Source: Alteromonadaceae bacterium M269 | Lineage (GTDB): Bacteria; Pseudomonadota; Gammaproteobacteria; Enterobacterales; Alteromonadaceae | Length of the DNA: 64,000 nt | NCBI GenBank assembly: GCA_004353515.1 | Contig: SMNZ01000001.1 | Span: 434,001 to 498,000 of the forward strand | Direction of reading: 5' to 3' | Part shown: positions 9,565-19,800 of the stretch, piece by piece | Layout of the letters: every line of letters begins with the position of its first letter | How positions within the stretch are numbered: position 1 is the first letter of the stretch | The notes under the pieces: generated by a model | Seen by the model: the letters and a program-made list of their open reading frames with translations, nothing else | Databases searched by the model: none | Told to the model about the DNA's origin: nothing | Position numbers and translations under genes: made by a program

Positions 9565-10524
9565 ATGTATTCAAGAATTATCGGTACTGGCAGTTATTAT
9601 CCTAGCCAGGTGCTTAGTAATAGTGATTTAGAATCAATGGTCGATACGACAGACCAGTGGATCACTGAGCGCACTGGGATTAAAGAGAGACGTATAATCG
9701 CTGCCGATGAGAGTGTCGCTAGCATGGGGAGCGAAGCTTCAAAAAAAGCTATTGAAGCTGCAGGTATCGACCCCAAAACTATCGATATGATTATATGTGC
9801 AACAACAAGCCATAATAGAGCATTACCTAGCGCTGCATGTGAGATTCAAAACGACCTAGGGTTAGATAATATTGGTGCCTTTGATATAGCGGCAGCTTGT
9901 GCTGGTTATTGCTATGCGTTAAGTGTAGCTGATCAGTACATTAAATCGGGCATGTGCAAGCGAATCTTAGTTGTTGGAACTGATTGTTTGAGCAGTATGA
10001 TGGACCCAACTGACCGAAGTACTTTAATCTTATTCGGTGATGCTGCAGGTGCGACTATATTAGAAGCAAGTGAAGAACCTGGAATATTATCAACACATAT
10101 TCATGCTGCTGGCTCATGTGCTGATTTGTTATACATTAATAACCCTAGACGTAAAGATGAAGATTCATTACATAATAGTTACTTGAGAATGAAGGGTAAT
10201 GAAGTCTTTAAAGTTGCTGTCACTAAGCTGAGCGAATTGGTTGATCAAACACTTCAAGCAAACGGTTTAGATAAAAGTGATCTAGATTGGTTAGTGCCAC
10301 ATCAAGCTAATTTTAGAATAATCAAAGCCATTGCTAAGAAACTCGACATGTCCATGGAACAAGTTGTCCTGACATTAGAGCAATATGGTAATACTTCTGC
10401 AGCAACTGTGCCTACAGCACTGGACACAGCGATTCGAGATGGCAGAATTAAGCGTGGACAACATTTGTTATTAGAAGCTTTCGGTGGTGGCTTTACTTGG
10501 GCATCAGCGTTAGTACGTTACTAA
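9565..10524 (+). CDS. fabH: 3-oxoacyl-ACP synthase III (FabH)
   Basis: FabH starts fatty-acid synthesis by condensing acetyl-CoA with malonyl-ACP. The catalytic triad is visible: Cys112 in AAACAGYC, His in VPHQANFRI and Asn in [10 protein letters not shown]. The N-terminal strand [11 protein letters not shown] aligns with known enzymes, so I chose the ATG at 9565 over the in-frame GTG at 9562. The 319 residues match the family. It lies directly after the plsX stop within the fab operon. Confidence 0.96.
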   Translation: MYSRIIGTGSYYPSQVLSNSDLESMVDTTDQWITERTGIKERRIIAADESVASMGSEASKKAIEAAGIDPKTIDMIICATTSHNRALPSAACEIQNDLGLDNIGAFDIAAACAGYCYALSVADQYIKSGMCKRILVVGTDCLSSMMDPTDRSTLILFGDAAGATILEASEEPGILSTHIHAAGSCADLLYINNPRRKDEDSLHNSYLRMKGNEVFKVAVTKLSELVDQTLQANGLDKSDLDWLVPHQANFRIIKAIAKKLDMSMEQVVLTLEQYGNTSAATVPTALDTAIRDGRIKRGQHLLLEAFGGGFTWASALVRY

Positions 10525-10551
10525 ATTAAACAGTAAATTCGGAATAAAAGT

Positions 10552-11478
10552 ATGACATTAAAAGCCTGTGTATTCCCAGGACAAGGCTCTCAGTCTGTTG
10601 GTATGTTAAGTGATATCTCTGAAAACTACGAGATAGCTCGCACAACCTTTGAACAGGCATCTGACGCGCTTGGATATGATTTGTGGAAACTTATCTGCGA
10701 TGGTCCAGAGGCGGATTTAAACCAAACGGACAGAACACAACCTGCATTATTAGCTTCTAGCGTGGCAATATGGCGTGTGCTAGAACAAAAGGGATTCCAG
10801 TGTGACTATATGGCAGGTCATAGCCTAGGCGAGTACTCAGCATTGGTTTGTGCCGGTGCGCTTCGCTTTGAAGAAGCAGTGAAGCTCGTCGAAATGCGTG
10901 GGCAATTCATGCAACAAGCTGTTCCAGCAGGTGTTGGAGCAATGTATGCCATTATCGGTTTGGCCGACGAAGCTATTCAGGCAGCTTGTGAAAGCGCTGC
11001 GCAAGGAGAAGTTGTATCTCCTGTCAATTACAACTCTCCTGGCCAAGTTGTTATAGCTGGTAATGCAGCAGCAGTTGAAAGAGCTGGGGCACTTTGTAAA
11101 GAAGCCGGTGCTAAAAGAGCAATGCCTTTAGCCGTTAGTGTTCCTTCTCACTGTGAATTAATGACGCCAGCTGCTGAAAAGCTCAAAGATGCATTAGATG
11201 CGCTTACTGTTTCTGAGCCAAGTATCCCAGTATTTAATAATGTTGACGTTTTAGCTCAGAACAATGCTAGTGATATTAAAGATGCATTGGTCAGGCAGCT
11301 ATATAGCCCTGTACGCTGGACTGAAACTGTTCAGAAGCTGGCAAGTAATAATGTAACCTCGTTATTAGAGGTTGGCCCAGGTAAAGTATTAACAGGGCTT
11401 GCGAAACGTATTGATAAATCCTTAACTGCTTCAGCTGTGAATACCTTTGACGGCGTAGAAACACTATTTGAGAAATAA
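10552..11478 (+). CDS. fabD: Malonyl-CoA:ACP transacylase (FabD)
   Basis: FabD loads malonyl groups onto acyl carrier protein. The nucleophile Ser91 lies in AGHSLGEYSAL, the oxyanion glutamine in PGQGSQSVGM, and the catalytic His in VPSHCELM at about residue 200. The 308 residues fit. A 27-base gap separates it from fabH, and fabG begins one base after its stop. Confidence 0.96.
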   Translation: MTLKACVFPGQGSQSVGMLSDISENYEIARTTFEQASDALGYDLWKLICDGPEADLNQTDRTQPALLASSVAIWRVLEQKGFQCDYMAGHSLGEYSALVCAGALRFEEAVKLVEMRGQFMQQAVPAGVGAMYAIIGLADEAIQAACESAAQGEVVSPVNYNSPGQVVIAGNAAAVERAGALCKEAGAKRAMPLAVSVPSHCELMTPAAEKLKDALDALTVSEPSIPVFNNVDVLAQNNASDIKDALVRQLYSPVRWTETVQKLASNNVTSLLEVGPGKVLTGLAKRIDKSLTASAVNTFDGVETLFEK

Positions 11479-11479
11479 T

Positions 11480-12217
11480 ATGACAGACTTAACAGGCAAA
11501 ATTGCTGTTGTAACTGGGGCAAGCCGTGGCATAGGTAAAGCTATTGCTTTATTGCTTGCAGAGCAAGGTGCTCGTGTTGTTGGTACCGCAACTTCAGATA
11601 ACGGCGCGGCTGCTATTGGAGATTACCTTGGAGATAAAGGGACTGGAAAGGTACTTAACGTTTCTGATAGCCAGTCAATTGAAGATTTTCTTGCTGACGT
11701 GAAAAGTAGCGAAGGCGACATCGATATTTTGGTTAATAACGCTGGTATCACTCGCGATAACTTGCTTATGAGAATGAAAGACGATGAGTGGCAAGATATT
11801 ATGGACACCAATTTGACGTCTATATTCCGTCTTAGTAAAGCAGTTTTACGTGGCATGATGAAAAAGCGCAACGGCCGCATCGTTAATGTTGGATCGGTTG
11901 TTGGAAGTACTGGTAATCCAGGACAAGCTAACTACGCTGCGGCGAAAGCTGGTGTTATCGGTTTTAGCAAATCAATGGCGAGAGAAGTCGCTTCTCGTGG
12001 TGTGACGATCAATGTTGTTGCACCAGGTTTTATTGATACCGATATGACTAAAGCATTGACTGACGAGCAGAAAGAACAGATTTTTGCTGATATACCAGCA
12101 AACCGCCTTGGGCAGCCTGAAGAAATCGCGGCAACAGTTGCGTTTTTGGTTTCAGACAACGCCGCTTACATTACGGGTGAGACTATCCACGTAAATGGTG
12201 GTATGTATATGAGTTAA
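11480..12217 (+). CDS. fabG: 3-oxoacyl-ACP reductase FabG
   Basis: FabG is the NADPH-dependent reductase of the elongation cycle, of the short-chain dehydrogenase fold. It has the dinucleotide loop TGASRGIG (12-19), NNAG (86-89) and the catalytic Ser139, Tyr152 and Lys156 (NYAAAKAG). An in-frame TTG at 11468 would overlap fabD; the ATG at 11480 gives MTDLTGKIAVVTG, the usual N-terminus, and 245 residues. The C-terminal ITGETIHVNGGMYM is typical. Confidence 0.96.
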   Translation: MTDLTGKIAVVTGASRGIGKAIALLLAEQGARVVGTATSDNGAAAIGDYLGDKGTGKVLNVSDSQSIEDFLADVKSSEGDIDILVNNAGITRDNLLMRMKDDEWQDIMDTNLTSIFRLSKAVLRGMMKKRNGRIVNVGSVVGSTGNPGQANYAAAKAGVIGFSKSMAREVASRGVTINVVAPGFIDTDMTKALTDEQKEQIFADIPANRLGQPEEIAATVAFLVSDNAAYITGETIHVNGGMYMS

Positions 12218-12306
12218 TGGTTAAAGCCAGTAGAATATGCTTGGCTTTAAATCGTTGATTTATAATAAAAAGAGGTGAATTCACAGTAAAAAATATCAGG
12301 AGTTAC

Positions 12307-12335
12307 TTGCAAGGTCTGATATTGGTGAATACACT
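12307..12335 (+). promoter_or_regulatory. Candidate promoter of acpP
   Basis: TTGCAA, a 17-base spacer and TACACT lie in the 163-base gap between fabG and acpP. acpP is known to have its own promoter in E. coli because it is needed in large amounts. The hexamers match consensus at four of six places each, so this is a modest call. Confidence 0.35.
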
Positions 12336-12380
12336 ACACACAATTTTTAATCTAGCGACTTTATAGGGAAAACTAGAATT

Positions 12381-12620
12381 ATGAGTAACATCGAAGAACG
12401 TGTAATAAAAATCATTGTTGAACAATTGGGCGTTAAAGAAGATGAAGTAAAATCAGAAGCGTCTTTTGTTGATGACTTAGGTGCAGATTCACTGGACACT
12501 GTTGAATTGGTTATGGCTCTTGAAGAAGAGTTCGATACAGAAATCCCAGATGAAGAAGCTGAAAAGATTACTACAGTTCAATCTGCTGTAGATTACATCA
12601 ACGCTAATAAAGACGCGTAA
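12381..12620 (+). CDS. acpP: Acyl carrier protein
   Basis: ACP carries growing acyl chains on a 4'-phosphopantetheine arm attached to Ser37 in the [18 protein letters not shown] helix. It is a small (79 residues), strongly acidic four-helix protein with the classical start MSNIEERV. A longer upstream gap than elsewhere in the operon and the likely private promoter fit high expression. Confidence 0.98.
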   Translation: MSNIEERVIKIIVEQLGVKEDEVKSEASFVDDLGADSLDTVELVMALEEEFDTEIPDEEAEKITTVQSAVDYINANKDA

Positions 12621-12695
12621 ATTATTCTGAAAGGCGGCTCACTCTGGGCCGCTATCTTTACCCCTGCTATTTAAATTCGTTGTGTGGAGGCTCCA

Positions 12696-13937
12696 ATGTC
12701 TAAACGTCGTGTTGTAATAACCGGACTTGGCATGCTCACTCCATTAGGTAACGACGTCAATTCCACGTGGAAAAACATTCTTGCTGCTAAAAGCGGTATT
12801 GGACCCATAGAAAGTTTTGACTCTAGCCCAATGGCGACTCATTTTGCTGGCGAGATAAAAGACTTCGACGTCGAGCAATATATTCCAAAAAAAGAAACAA
12901 AAAAGATGGATCGCTTTATCCAGCTTGGGATCGCAGCAGCCAAACAAGCGCTAAGTGATTCAGGTCTATCGATAACTGAGGACAATGCATCACGTGTAGG
13001 CGTGTCCATTGGTTCAGGTATCGGTGGGATAGGGTTGATCGAAGATAATCATTCAAAGCTGCTGAAAAGCGGCCCGAGAAAGATTTCTCCTTTCTTTGTT
13101 CCTTCAACTATCACTAATATGATCTCCGGCTTCTTATCTATTATGGAAGGGTTGAAAGGTCCTAACTTGAATATGGTAACTGCTTGTACGTCCGGTGTTC
13201 ACAATGTTGGTGTTGCTGCGAGACTCATTGCATACGGTGATGCTGACGCCATGTTAGCGGGTGGCGCTGAATCGACAATAACACCACTTGGCATGGGTGG
13301 TTTTAGTGCTGCAAGAGCCTTATCGACGCGTAATGATGAACCTGAAAAGGCCAGTCGCCCATGGGATAAAGACAGAGATGGCTTTGTTATGGGTGAAGGT
13401 GCAGGTGTTCTGATGGTTGAGGGATATGATCACGCTGTCGCTCGCGGTGCCAATATTTATGCTGAGATTGTCGGCTTTGGTATGAGCGGTGATGCATTTC
13501 ATATGACTTCACCTCCTGAGGGTGGTGAAGGTGCAGCATCTGCAATGGCTAATGCTATTAATGATGCGAATATCGATGTTAAGGACGTGGGTTATATCAA
13601 TGCTCATGGAACATCAACACCTGCAGGTGATATTGCCGAAGTTAGAGCCGTTAAGAGTATTTTCGGCGAATATGCGAATAAAGTTTTGGTCAGCTCAACT
13701 AAGTCTATGACTGGACATTTATTAGGTGCCGCGGGGGCGGTTGAATCTATCTTCACTGTTTTGGCATTAAGGGATCAAATGGCCCCGCCAACTATCAACT
13801 TAGATAATCCGGGCGAAGATTGTGATCTGGACTTTGTTGCAAATAAAGCGAAACCTTTTAGTGCTGACTTAGCATTGTGTAACTCTTTTGGTTTTGGCGG
13901 AACAAACGGCTCTTTAATGTTTAAGAAGCTGTCTTAG
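12696..13937 (+). CDS. fabF: 3-oxoacyl-ACP synthase II (FabF)
   Basis: FabF catalyses the condensation step of elongation. The Cys-His-His triad is present: Cys164 in [10 protein letters not shown], His in [12 protein letters not shown] and His in [12 protein letters not shown]. The start is the ATG at 12696, eight residues before [12 protein letters not shown], preceded by TGGAGG at the right distance; the in-frame GTG at 12684 would place the start inside that ribosome-binding site. The 413 residues fit the family. A strong terminator follows. Confidence 0.96.
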   Translation: MSKRRVVITGLGMLTPLGNDVNSTWKNILAAKSGIGPIESFDSSPMATHFAGEIKDFDVEQYIPKKETKKMDRFIQLGIAAAKQALSDSGLSITEDNASRVGVSIGSGIGGIGLIEDNHSKLLKSGPRKISPFFVPSTITNMISGFLSIMEGLKGPNLNMVTACTSGVHNVGVAARLIAYGDADAMLAGGAESTITPLGMGGFSAARALSTRNDEPEKASRPWDKDRDGFVMGEGAGVLMVEGYDHAVARGANIYAEIVGFGMSGDAFHMTSPPEGGEGAASAMANAINDANIDVKDVGYINAHGTSTPAGDIAEVRAVKSIFGEYANKVLVSSTKSMTGHLLGAAGAVESIFTVLALRDQMAPPTINLDNPGEDCDLDFVANKAKPFSADLALCNSFGFGGTNGSLMFKKLS

Positions 13938-13967
13938 TATTTGTTGACAGGAAAGCAGTTAAATTCG

Positions 13968-14003
13968 AAGCCCGCTTATGTCAAAATAAGCGGGCTTTTT
14001 TCT
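13968..14003 (+). terminator. Rho-independent terminator after fabF
   Basis: Perfect 11-bp arms AAGCCCGCTTA and TAAGCGGGCTT surround an eight-base loop and run into a T-tract. It ends 17 bases before pabC, so pabC and the genes behind it must rely on readthrough or on a promoter I could not identify. Confidence 0.92.
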
Positions 14004-14020
14004 TGAGATAACGACATATT

Positions 14021-14869
14021 TTGCCAGCCACGGATAAGCCTTCACAATTTGTTAATGGAAAACCTTCGGAGCACTTGCCTATATCTGATAGAGCAACAGC
14101 TTATGGTGATGGGTGTTTTACGACCATTGCAAAAGCCTCAGGTGTTATTCAATTACTGGAAGCGCATATAGGAAGACTACAAAAAGGTTGTGTCACCTTG
14201 AAGATAGACTTCTATGATTGGGATATGCTCAGACAACAGGTAGTTGATGTCAGTGCAGCGGAGGCTGATGTTGTTATCAAAGTCCTTATCAGTAGAGGTT
14301 CCGGTGGAAGAGGCTATTCAACTGTAGGGGCTGACAACCCTGTTAGTGTTATCTCATTGCATCCATTTCCTAAGCACTACGGTCGATGGGCTAGTGAGGG
14401 AATAAGTATTAGCCTCAATTCAGTTAGATTATCTAAGCAACCACTTTTAAACGGCGTTAAGCATCTGAACAGACTTGAGCAGGTTTTAGCTAAAAATCAC
14501 GTCAATGACAGCGTTCAAGAACAAATAATTTGTGATACTGATGATATGATAGTTGAAGTTTCGTCCGCAAACATCTTTTGGAAGCTTGGTAAGCAGTGGT
14601 TTACACCAGACCTTAGTTTCTCTGGGGTTGAAGGAGTTATGCGTAACCAGTGGCTGGCAATATTTGAACAGTGTGGTATGAAGGTCAATATTGTCAGAGC
14701 GCATTATTCGGTGCTCAATTACGTAACGGATATGTTTATTTGCAATAGTTTGATGCCTGCCGTTCCAGTGAACAAACTATGCTTAAATTCGAAAGAATCT
14801 ATTTCTATTGCTAGCGATATTGCATTATTGCAACAGATGATGACCAAGAGTTTGGAGGCAAATGCTTAA
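14021..14869 (+). CDS. pabC: Aminodeoxychorismate lyase (PabC)
   Basis: PabC is the PLP-dependent enzyme that splits 4-amino-4-deoxychorismate into p-aminobenzoate and pyruvate for folate synthesis. It shows the branched-chain-aminotransferase-IV fold: ISDRATAYGDGCFTT near the N-terminus, the PLP lysine in NGVKHLNRLEQVLA, and EVSSANIFW. The reading frame offers only TTG at 14021 as a reasonable start, with no clear ribosome-binding site. The 282 residues are near normal. It overlaps mltG by eight bases, as expected for this conserved pair. Confidence 0.88.
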   Translation: MPATDKPSQFVNGKPSEHLPISDRATAYGDGCFTTIAKASGVIQLLEAHIGRLQKGCVTLKIDFYDWDMLRQQVVDVSAAEADVVIKVLISRGSGGRGYSTVGADNPVSVISLHPFPKHYGRWASEGISISLNSVRLSKQPLLNGVKHLNRLEQVLAKNHVNDSVQEQIICDTDDMIVEVSSANIFWKLGKQWFTPDLSFSGVEGVMRNQWLAIFEQCGMKVNIVRAHYSVLNYVTDMFICNSLMPAVPVNKLCLNSKESISIASDIALLQQMMTKSLEANA

Positions 14870-15881
14870 AGTTATGTTTCGTAGAGTACTAATTGGTACT
14901 TTTGCATTTTGCTTGTTGCTTGTCGTATTACTGGGAGCAATATTTTTCTTTGCGCAAAGTACAGGACAACAAACACTAAACACTGATTCAGTCACCTTGA
15001 TCGATGTCAAAGCAGGCACTAATTTAAGAAAGTTGCTGAGGGAGCTGGAAGAAGACTCTTATATTAAACATCGATGGGCGGTAAAACTTTGGATAAAACT
15101 TAATCCTGAATTGGCTAATATCAAACGTGGTACCTATGAAATACTTCCGGGCGAGACGCTGGAACAACTGTTAAAAAGGATAGCCTCTGCGAAAGAAAAA
15201 CAATGGAGTGTCACGTTGATTGAGGGGCAAAACTGGAAACAGTGGGAAAAACAATTAGCGAGTACAGAACATCTGATTTACTCGGATAATGATAATCAAC
15301 AAATTCTGGCGCAACTTGGTAGCACGCAAACACATGTAGAAGGTTTGTTTTTGCCGGATACTTACAGCTATACCAAAGATACTGAGGTCACTGAAATACT
15401 TACGAGAGCTTATCGTGCGATGCAACTTTATTTAGTTGATGCATGGGCTCGACGAGATCCTACATTACCGGTTAAAACTCCCTACGAAGCATTGATTCTT
15501 GCTTCTATTGTTGAAAAGGAAACTGGTTTAGCGTCTGAGAGACCTCATATTGCTGGCGTTTTTGTGAATCGTCTCGAAAACAATATGCGATTGCAGTCAG
15601 ATCCAACGACTATTTATGGTTTAGGTGATACATTCGATGGTGATCTAAAGCGTTCCGATTTAAGACAAAAAACGCCTTATAATACTTACCGAATTAATGG
15701 ATTACCGCCAACGCCTATTGCCATGGTTAGCAAAGCATCCATTGATGCAGTTATGCAACCCATGTTAACTAACGATTTATACTTTGTGGCCAGAGGCGAT
15801 GGTTCTCATCAGTTTTCAGAGACCTTAGAAGAACATAATGCAGCGGTTAGAAAATACCAATTAAACAGAGGAAACCCTTAA
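14862..15881 (+). CDS. mltG: Endolytic murein transglycosylase MltG
   Basis: MltG is an inner-membrane enzyme that cuts nascent glycan strands. A single transmembrane helix lies at about residues 8-30. A periplasmic LysM-like part follows, then the YceG catalytic domain with the glutamate in ASIVEKETG, and the conserved segments LQSDPTTIYGLG, TPYNTYRINGLPPTPI and YFVARGDGSHQFSETLEEH. The 339 residues are typical. Position between pabC and tmk is conserved in many gammaproteobacteria. Confidence 0.95.
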   Translation: MLKVMFRRVLIGTFAFCLLLVVLLGAIFFFAQSTGQQTLNTDSVTLIDVKAGTNLRKLLRELEEDSYIKHRWAVKLWIKLNPELANIKRGTYEILPGETLEQLLKRIASAKEKQWSVTLIEGQNWKQWEKQLASTEHLIYSDNDNQQILAQLGSTQTHVEGLFLPDTYSYTKDTEVTEILTRAYRAMQLYLVDAWARRDPTLPVKTPYEALILASIVEKETGLASERPHIAGVFVNRLENNMRLQSDPTTIYGLGDTFDGDLKRSDLRQKTPYNTYRINGLPPTPIAMVSKASIDAVMQPMLTNDLYFVARGDGSHQFSETLEEHNAAVRKYQLNRGNP

Positions 15882-15885
15882 ATTC

Positions 15886-16509
15886 ATGTCAGGAAAGTTT
15901 GTTGTTGTTGAAGGTCTTGAAGGGGCCGGCAAAAGTACTGCTATTTCAATTATTCGCGCTTGTATCGAAAAGCGGGGAAGCCAGGTCGTCTGCACAAGAG
16001 AACCCGGTGGCACGCCTATGGCTGAAGCAATTCGCGATTGTGTGAAGTCTGAATGGCCGACTGAAAAAGTTACTTCTGAAGCTGAATTATTACTCATGTA
16101 CGCAGCGCGCTCTCAGCTTATTGAAAATGTGATTAAGCCTCATTTGGCTGAAGGCGTTTGGGTTATTGGAGACAGACATGATATGTCGTCTAGAGCTTAT
16201 CAAGGGTATGGACATCAGTTAGGTGTTGAGAGAATCGAACCAATACGACAATTTACTCTTAATGGGTTTGAACCTGATTTGACCTTATATCTTGATGTAG
16301 ATCAGACTGTCGGTATAGAAAGAGCTCGAGGCAGAGGTAAGCTTGATAGAATTGAACAACAGGACATGAGCTTCTTTGAAAGAGCACGTAAAGGCTTCTT
16401 GGATATGACGCAACAGGACAGTCGTTGTCGAGTTGTAGACGCGATGCAGCCAATGAAAAAGGTACACCAAGACATCGAGTCTTGTATTAACCAATTCATG
16501 GAGCAATAG
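15886..16509 (+). CDS. tmk: Thymidylate kinase
   Basis: The enzyme phosphorylates dTMP to dTDP. The P-loop EGLEGAGKST is near the N-terminus, followed by the dTMP-binding TREPGGTPMAEAIR and the DRHDMSSRAYQG segment, and a lid region rich in arginines (RARGRGKLDRIE). At 207 residues it has the family's length. It sits four bases after mltG and six before holB. Confidence 0.96.
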   Translation: MSGKFVVVEGLEGAGKSTAISIIRACIEKRGSQVVCTREPGGTPMAEAIRDCVKSEWPTEKVTSEAELLLMYAARSQLIENVIKPHLAEGVWVIGDRHDMSSRAYQGYGHQLGVERIEPIRQFTLNGFEPDLTLYLDVDQTVGIERARGRGKLDRIEQQDMSFFERARKGFLDMTQQDSRCRVVDAMQPMKKVHQDIESCINQFMEQ

Positions 16510-16514
16510 AGAAT

Positions 16515-17408
16515 ATGTTTCCTTGGTTTAACGCTGTTTATCAACCTCTTGTGTATCGCTATCTGAACAAACAGTTACATCACGGATTGTTGGTTTGTGC
16601 ACAAAGTGGTGCTGGTAAAACGCAGTTTGCGACCAAATTGGCAGCAAAGGTACTATGTCAAAGCGATAGCACTGAGATTTGTGGACAATGTCAGGCATGT
16701 GCTTTGTTTGATGCAGGGACACACCCTGACTTTATACAAATCCTTCCCGAGAAAACAATAGGTATCGATGCAATAAGGCAAGCTATTCAAACGTTAAATG
16801 CCACTTCGTATCTATCTGGTGCCAAGGTATTAGTCATACATCAAGCTCATTTAATGACAGTTGCCGCCGCTAATGCATTGTTAAAAACCTTGGAAGAACC
16901 TACCGAAAACACCTATCTGTTTTTGTTAACAGAGTCACCTCAGCAGCTTTTACCGACCGTGTTAAGTCGAGTAGAAAAAGTGAATCTGCCTTCAGGCTCT
17001 CAAGCGGAAGTTATCAATTGGCTTAACGAGCAAGGTGTTGAAAACATTGAACCTGAAGTTTTAGGGCTTTATAGCGGTGCACCTCTGAACCTACTGGATA
17101 TGTTGAAAGATGAGGATGCGATAACCTATCAGACATTTAATGAAGACTTAAATGCACTTGTAAGTCGTCGCAAATCTTCAAAAGAGCTTGCTGACCAATG
17201 GCAGACACAAGTTGAGCAAATGATGACTTGGATCCAACACTGGATCAAATCAAATGCGATTAACAACGCTATGCCTGACGCATTATGGGATCTGTATCAA
17301 CAATGCTCAGTGCTAAAAGAAAAGTTAAAAAACCCTGGTATTAATAAACAGTTGCAGTTGGCTAACTTTTTACAGTCAATTCAGCAATCGAACTTGCAGT
17401 TAAATTAA
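16515..17408 (+). CDS. holB: DNA polymerase III delta' subunit
   Basis: HolB is part of the clamp-loader complex. It has a AAA+-like fold with SGAGKTQFATKLA near residue 32, a zinc-binding cysteine set (CGQCQACALF), the LLKTLEEPTENTYLFLLTE region and the SRVEKVNLP sensor. The 297 residues are slightly shorter than in E. coli. The pilZ gene that often lies between holB and tatD is absent; tatD follows directly. Confidence 0.92.
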   Translation: MFPWFNAVYQPLVYRYLNKQLHHGLLVCAQSGAGKTQFATKLAAKVLCQSDSTEICGQCQACALFDAGTHPDFIQILPEKTIGIDAIRQAIQTLNATSYLSGAKVLVIHQAHLMTVAAANALLKTLEEPTENTYLFLLTESPQQLLPTVLSRVEKVNLPSGSQAEVINWLNEQGVENIEPEVLGLYSGAPLNLLDMLKDEDAITYQTFNEDLNALVSRRKSSKELADQWQTQVEQMMTWIQHWIKSNAINNAMPDALWDLYQQCSVLKEKLKNPGINKQLQLANFLQSIQQSNLQLN

Positions 17409-17417
17409 GGAGTAAGG

Positions 17418-18197
17418 GTGTTAGTAGACTCTCACTGTCATCTAGATCGATTAGGATTTGATGATGAACAATTATCTGATGCATTAAACGCAGCTGAAAA
17501 GCGCGGGATCGAGCATTTCCTATGTGTCTCTGTGAGTGTTAAGGAATTTCCAGAAATGCTGGAAAAGGTCCACAATTACAATCGAGTATCGGTTTCATGT
17601 GGTGTACATCCACTTCATCAAGAGGACGCTTGCAGTTACGATGAACTCTTGGATATGGCAAGTAAAGATGAAGTTATAGCCATAGGCGAAACGGGGTTAG
17701 ATTATTTCTATAGCGCTGATACCAAAGAAGTACAGATACAATCATTTATTGATCATATTAAAGTGGCTAACACATTAAATAAGCCGCTTATTATTCATAC
17801 GCGCGATGCGAAAGAAGACACTATTGAGCTCTTAAAGAAATACCTGGAGCCAAATACGGTTGGCGTGCTGCACTGCTTTACTGAAACTTTACCAATGGCT
17901 TTAGCAGCTATAGAGCTTGGCTTTTATATTTCAATTTCTGGCATTGTCACTTTTAACAGTGCGAAAGAATTAAGGGAAGTTGTTAAGGCAATACCCTTAG
18001 ACCGCCTGCTTGTTGAAACAGATTCTCCATGGTTAGCACCAGTGCCGCATCGAGGAAAGCAAAACCAGCCTGCTTATGTGTTAGAAGTTGCTGAATTTAT
18101 TGCTGAACTTAAAGGTGTTACAACGGCTGAGCTTGCCAAAATTACAACCGACAACTTTTATCGGCTCTTCTCGCGTATCGAGAGGACACCCCTCTAG
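17418..18197 (+). CDS. ycfH: TatD-family metal-dependent deoxyribonuclease (YcfH)
   Basis: This is a TIM-barrel hydrolase of the TatD family. Metal ligands are visible as DSHCHLD (His6, His8), the Glu in [10 protein letters not shown], His in [10 protein letters not shown], His in VLHCFTE and Asp in [10 protein letters not shown]. The start is GTG at 17418, preceded by AAGGAG. The 259 residues match YcfH, whose place after holB is conserved. Nuclease activity is known for relatives; the cellular role is unsettled. Confidence 0.92.
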   Translation: MLVDSHCHLDRLGFDDEQLSDALNAAEKRGIEHFLCVSVSVKEFPEMLEKVHNYNRVSVSCGVHPLHQEDACSYDELLDMASKDEVIAIGETGLDYFYSADTKEVQIQSFIDHIKVANTLNKPLIIHTRDAKEDTIELLKKYLEPNTVGVLHCFTETLPMALAAIELGFYISISGIVTFNSAKELREVVKAIPLDRLLVETDSPWLAPVPHRGKQNQPAYVLEVAEFIAELKGVTTAELAKITTDNFYRLFSRIERTPL

Positions 18198-18236
18198 AAG
18201 ATCAACAGGCCCTAAAGCCTTATTAAAATTATGGGC

Positions 18237-18265
18237 TTTTCAATATGAAAAAATTTGCGTAGAAT
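18237..18265 (+). promoter_or_regulatory. Candidate promoter of trhO
   Basis: TTTTCA, a 17-base spacer and TAGAAT, followed by a GC-rich CGCGGCC discriminator, lie 83 bases before trhO. A weak hairpin with arms AAAGCC/GGCTTT (18214-18238) just upstream may end the tatD transcript. Confidence 0.45.
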
Positions 18266-18348
18266 CGCGGCCGAATTTGGCGCTTCGAAATAGCGCATAT
18301 ACATTTAATGCTTTGGATTTACGTTCCAACTTGCACGAGGATATCACC

Positions 18349-19341
18349 ATGCATCAATTCACGGTTTGTGCGTTGTACAAATTTGTCTCTTTACCTGATT
18401 ACCAAGAAAAACGTCAGCCACTTCTTCAGTTTATGGAAGATAACGATATTAAAGGCACATTGTTATTAGCTGAAGAGGGTATTAACGGAACTGTATCAGG
18501 TACGCAACAAGCTATTGATGCGTTGTTAGCCTGGTTAAACGAAGACGAACGATTTAATCCTATTAGCTACAAATTATCCTATGATGAAAGTCAGCCTTTC
18601 TACCGTTCTAAAGTGAAGCTGAAAAAAGAAATCGTGACTATGGGTGTTGAAGGTATCGACCCAAGAAGAACCGTTGGTTCTTATGTTAAACCCAAAGATT
18701 GGAATGCACTAATCAGTGATCCTGATGTTGTTGTTATCGATACTCGCAACGATTATGAAATCGAGATCGGTACATTTAAGCACGCGATTAACCCAAATAC
18801 CGACTCTTTTAGAGAATTTCCTCAGTACGTTAAAGATAATTTGAATCCTGAGAAAAATAAGAAAGTCGCTATGTTTTGTACAGGTGGCATACGCTGCGAG
18901 AAATCAACAGCATTCTTGAAAGAGCAGGGGTTTGAAGAAGTTTATCACTTGGAAGGTGGTATTCTTAAGTATTTAGAAGATGTTCCGAAAGAAGAAACGC
19001 TATGGGAAGGCGATTGCTTCGTATTCGATAATCGTGTGGCAGTTAATCACGACCTTCAGCGCAGCCAGTATGATCAGTGTTTTGCGTGTAGATTGCCAAT
19101 AACGCAGGAAGACATGCAATCTGAGCAATATGAAAAAGGTGTAAGTTGTCCTAAGTGTTACGGTAAACATTCTGAAGAACAGCTTGTTAGGTTCCGTGAA
19201 CGAGAAAAGCAAGTGAACCTCGCAAAGGCGCGTAACGAAGAGCATTTAGGGACAGAGGCAAGAAATGCAACTTTCAATAGAAGACGTCAGAAAGCTGACG
19301 ACAGAAAAGCTCAACGTGCGCTAAATGCTAACGCAAAATAA
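18349..19341 (+). CDS. trhO: tRNA uridine-34 hydroxylase TrhO (rhodanese family)
   Basis: TrhO (YceA) hydroxylates U34 of several tRNAs to 5-hydroxyuridine using oxygen. An N-terminal acylphosphatase-like part (residues 1-95) is followed by a rhodanese domain with the active cysteine in [13 protein letters not shown], and a C-terminal cysteine-rich segment (CFACRLPI and CPKCYG). The frame is open 87 codons further upstream over tatD, but the conserved protein begins [12 protein letters not shown], so the ATG at 18349 was chosen. Length is 330 residues. Confidence 0.93.
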   Translation: MHQFTVCALYKFVSLPDYQEKRQPLLQFMEDNDIKGTLLLAEEGINGTVSGTQQAIDALLAWLNEDERFNPISYKLSYDESQPFYRSKVKLKKEIVTMGVEGIDPRRTVGSYVKPKDWNALISDPDVVVIDTRNDYEIEIGTFKHAINPNTDSFREFPQYVKDNLNPEKNKKVAMFCTGGIRCEKSTAFLKEQGFEEVYHLEGGILKYLEDVPKEETLWEGDCFVFDNRVAVNHDLQRSQYDQCFACRLPITQEDMQSEQYEKGVSCPKCYGKHSEEQLVRFREREKQVNLAKARNEEHLGTEARNATFNRRRQKADDRKAQRALNANAK

Positions 19342-19478
19342 TTTCTGAATGAGTTAGCGACTAGGCCTTTACACAGGTTCATATATAAGTCTGTTATTTT
19401 AAAGGTTTAAACCATAGACAGACTTAAAGTTTAGGCGGTAAACTCAAGTATTAAATAAAGTTGTTAAGGTAGTTTTAA

Positions 19479-19727
19479 ATGTCCGAAGAGCAAAAGTTAT
19501 CAGCAGAGAAGATCGAGCAAATCCGAGAAGAATTCGCTTTCTTTGATCAAGATGGGAACGGGCAGATTGATATGGGTGAGTTTATTGAATTACTCACTGT
19601 ACTATCACCGAAAACTAAAGCAAAAGTGGTTGAAGAAGCTTTTGCGCTGATTGATACAAACCAAGATGGTTTTATTGAATTTGACGAGTTTGCTGCTTGG
19701 TGGCAAAGTTGTTGGTGGGAATACTAA
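19479..19727 (+). CDS. Small EF-hand calcium-binding protein
   Basis: An 82-residue acidic protein is made almost wholly of two canonical EF-hands. Loop one is DQDGNGQIDMGE (residues 24-35) and loop two DTNQDGFIEFDE (about 61-72), each with Asp/Asn at positions 1, 3 and 5 and Glu at 12. No signal peptide is present, so it is cytoplasmic. The tail ends WWQSCWWEY, unusually tryptophan-rich with one cysteine. Calmodulin-like proteins of this type occur in several gammaproteobacteria; the partner is unknown. It is a single gene closed by a terminator. Confidence 0.85.
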   Translation: MSEEQKLSAEKIEQIREEFAFFDQDGNGQIDMGEFIELLTVLSPKTKAKVVEEAFALIDTNQDGFIEFDEFAAWWQSCWWEY

Positions 19728-19753
19728 ACAAATATTTTAGTATAAAGATAAAT

Positions 19754-19785
19754 AAAAAAGCTGGCTTAAAGCCAGCTTTTTTATG
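19754..19785. terminator. Bidirectional terminator between the EF-hand gene and ald
   Basis: Arms AAAAAAGCTGGC and GCCAGCTTTTTT (12 bp) with a five-base loop can end both convergent transcripts. Confidence 0.92.
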
Positions 19786-19800
19786 ATGCTATTAAACTGA

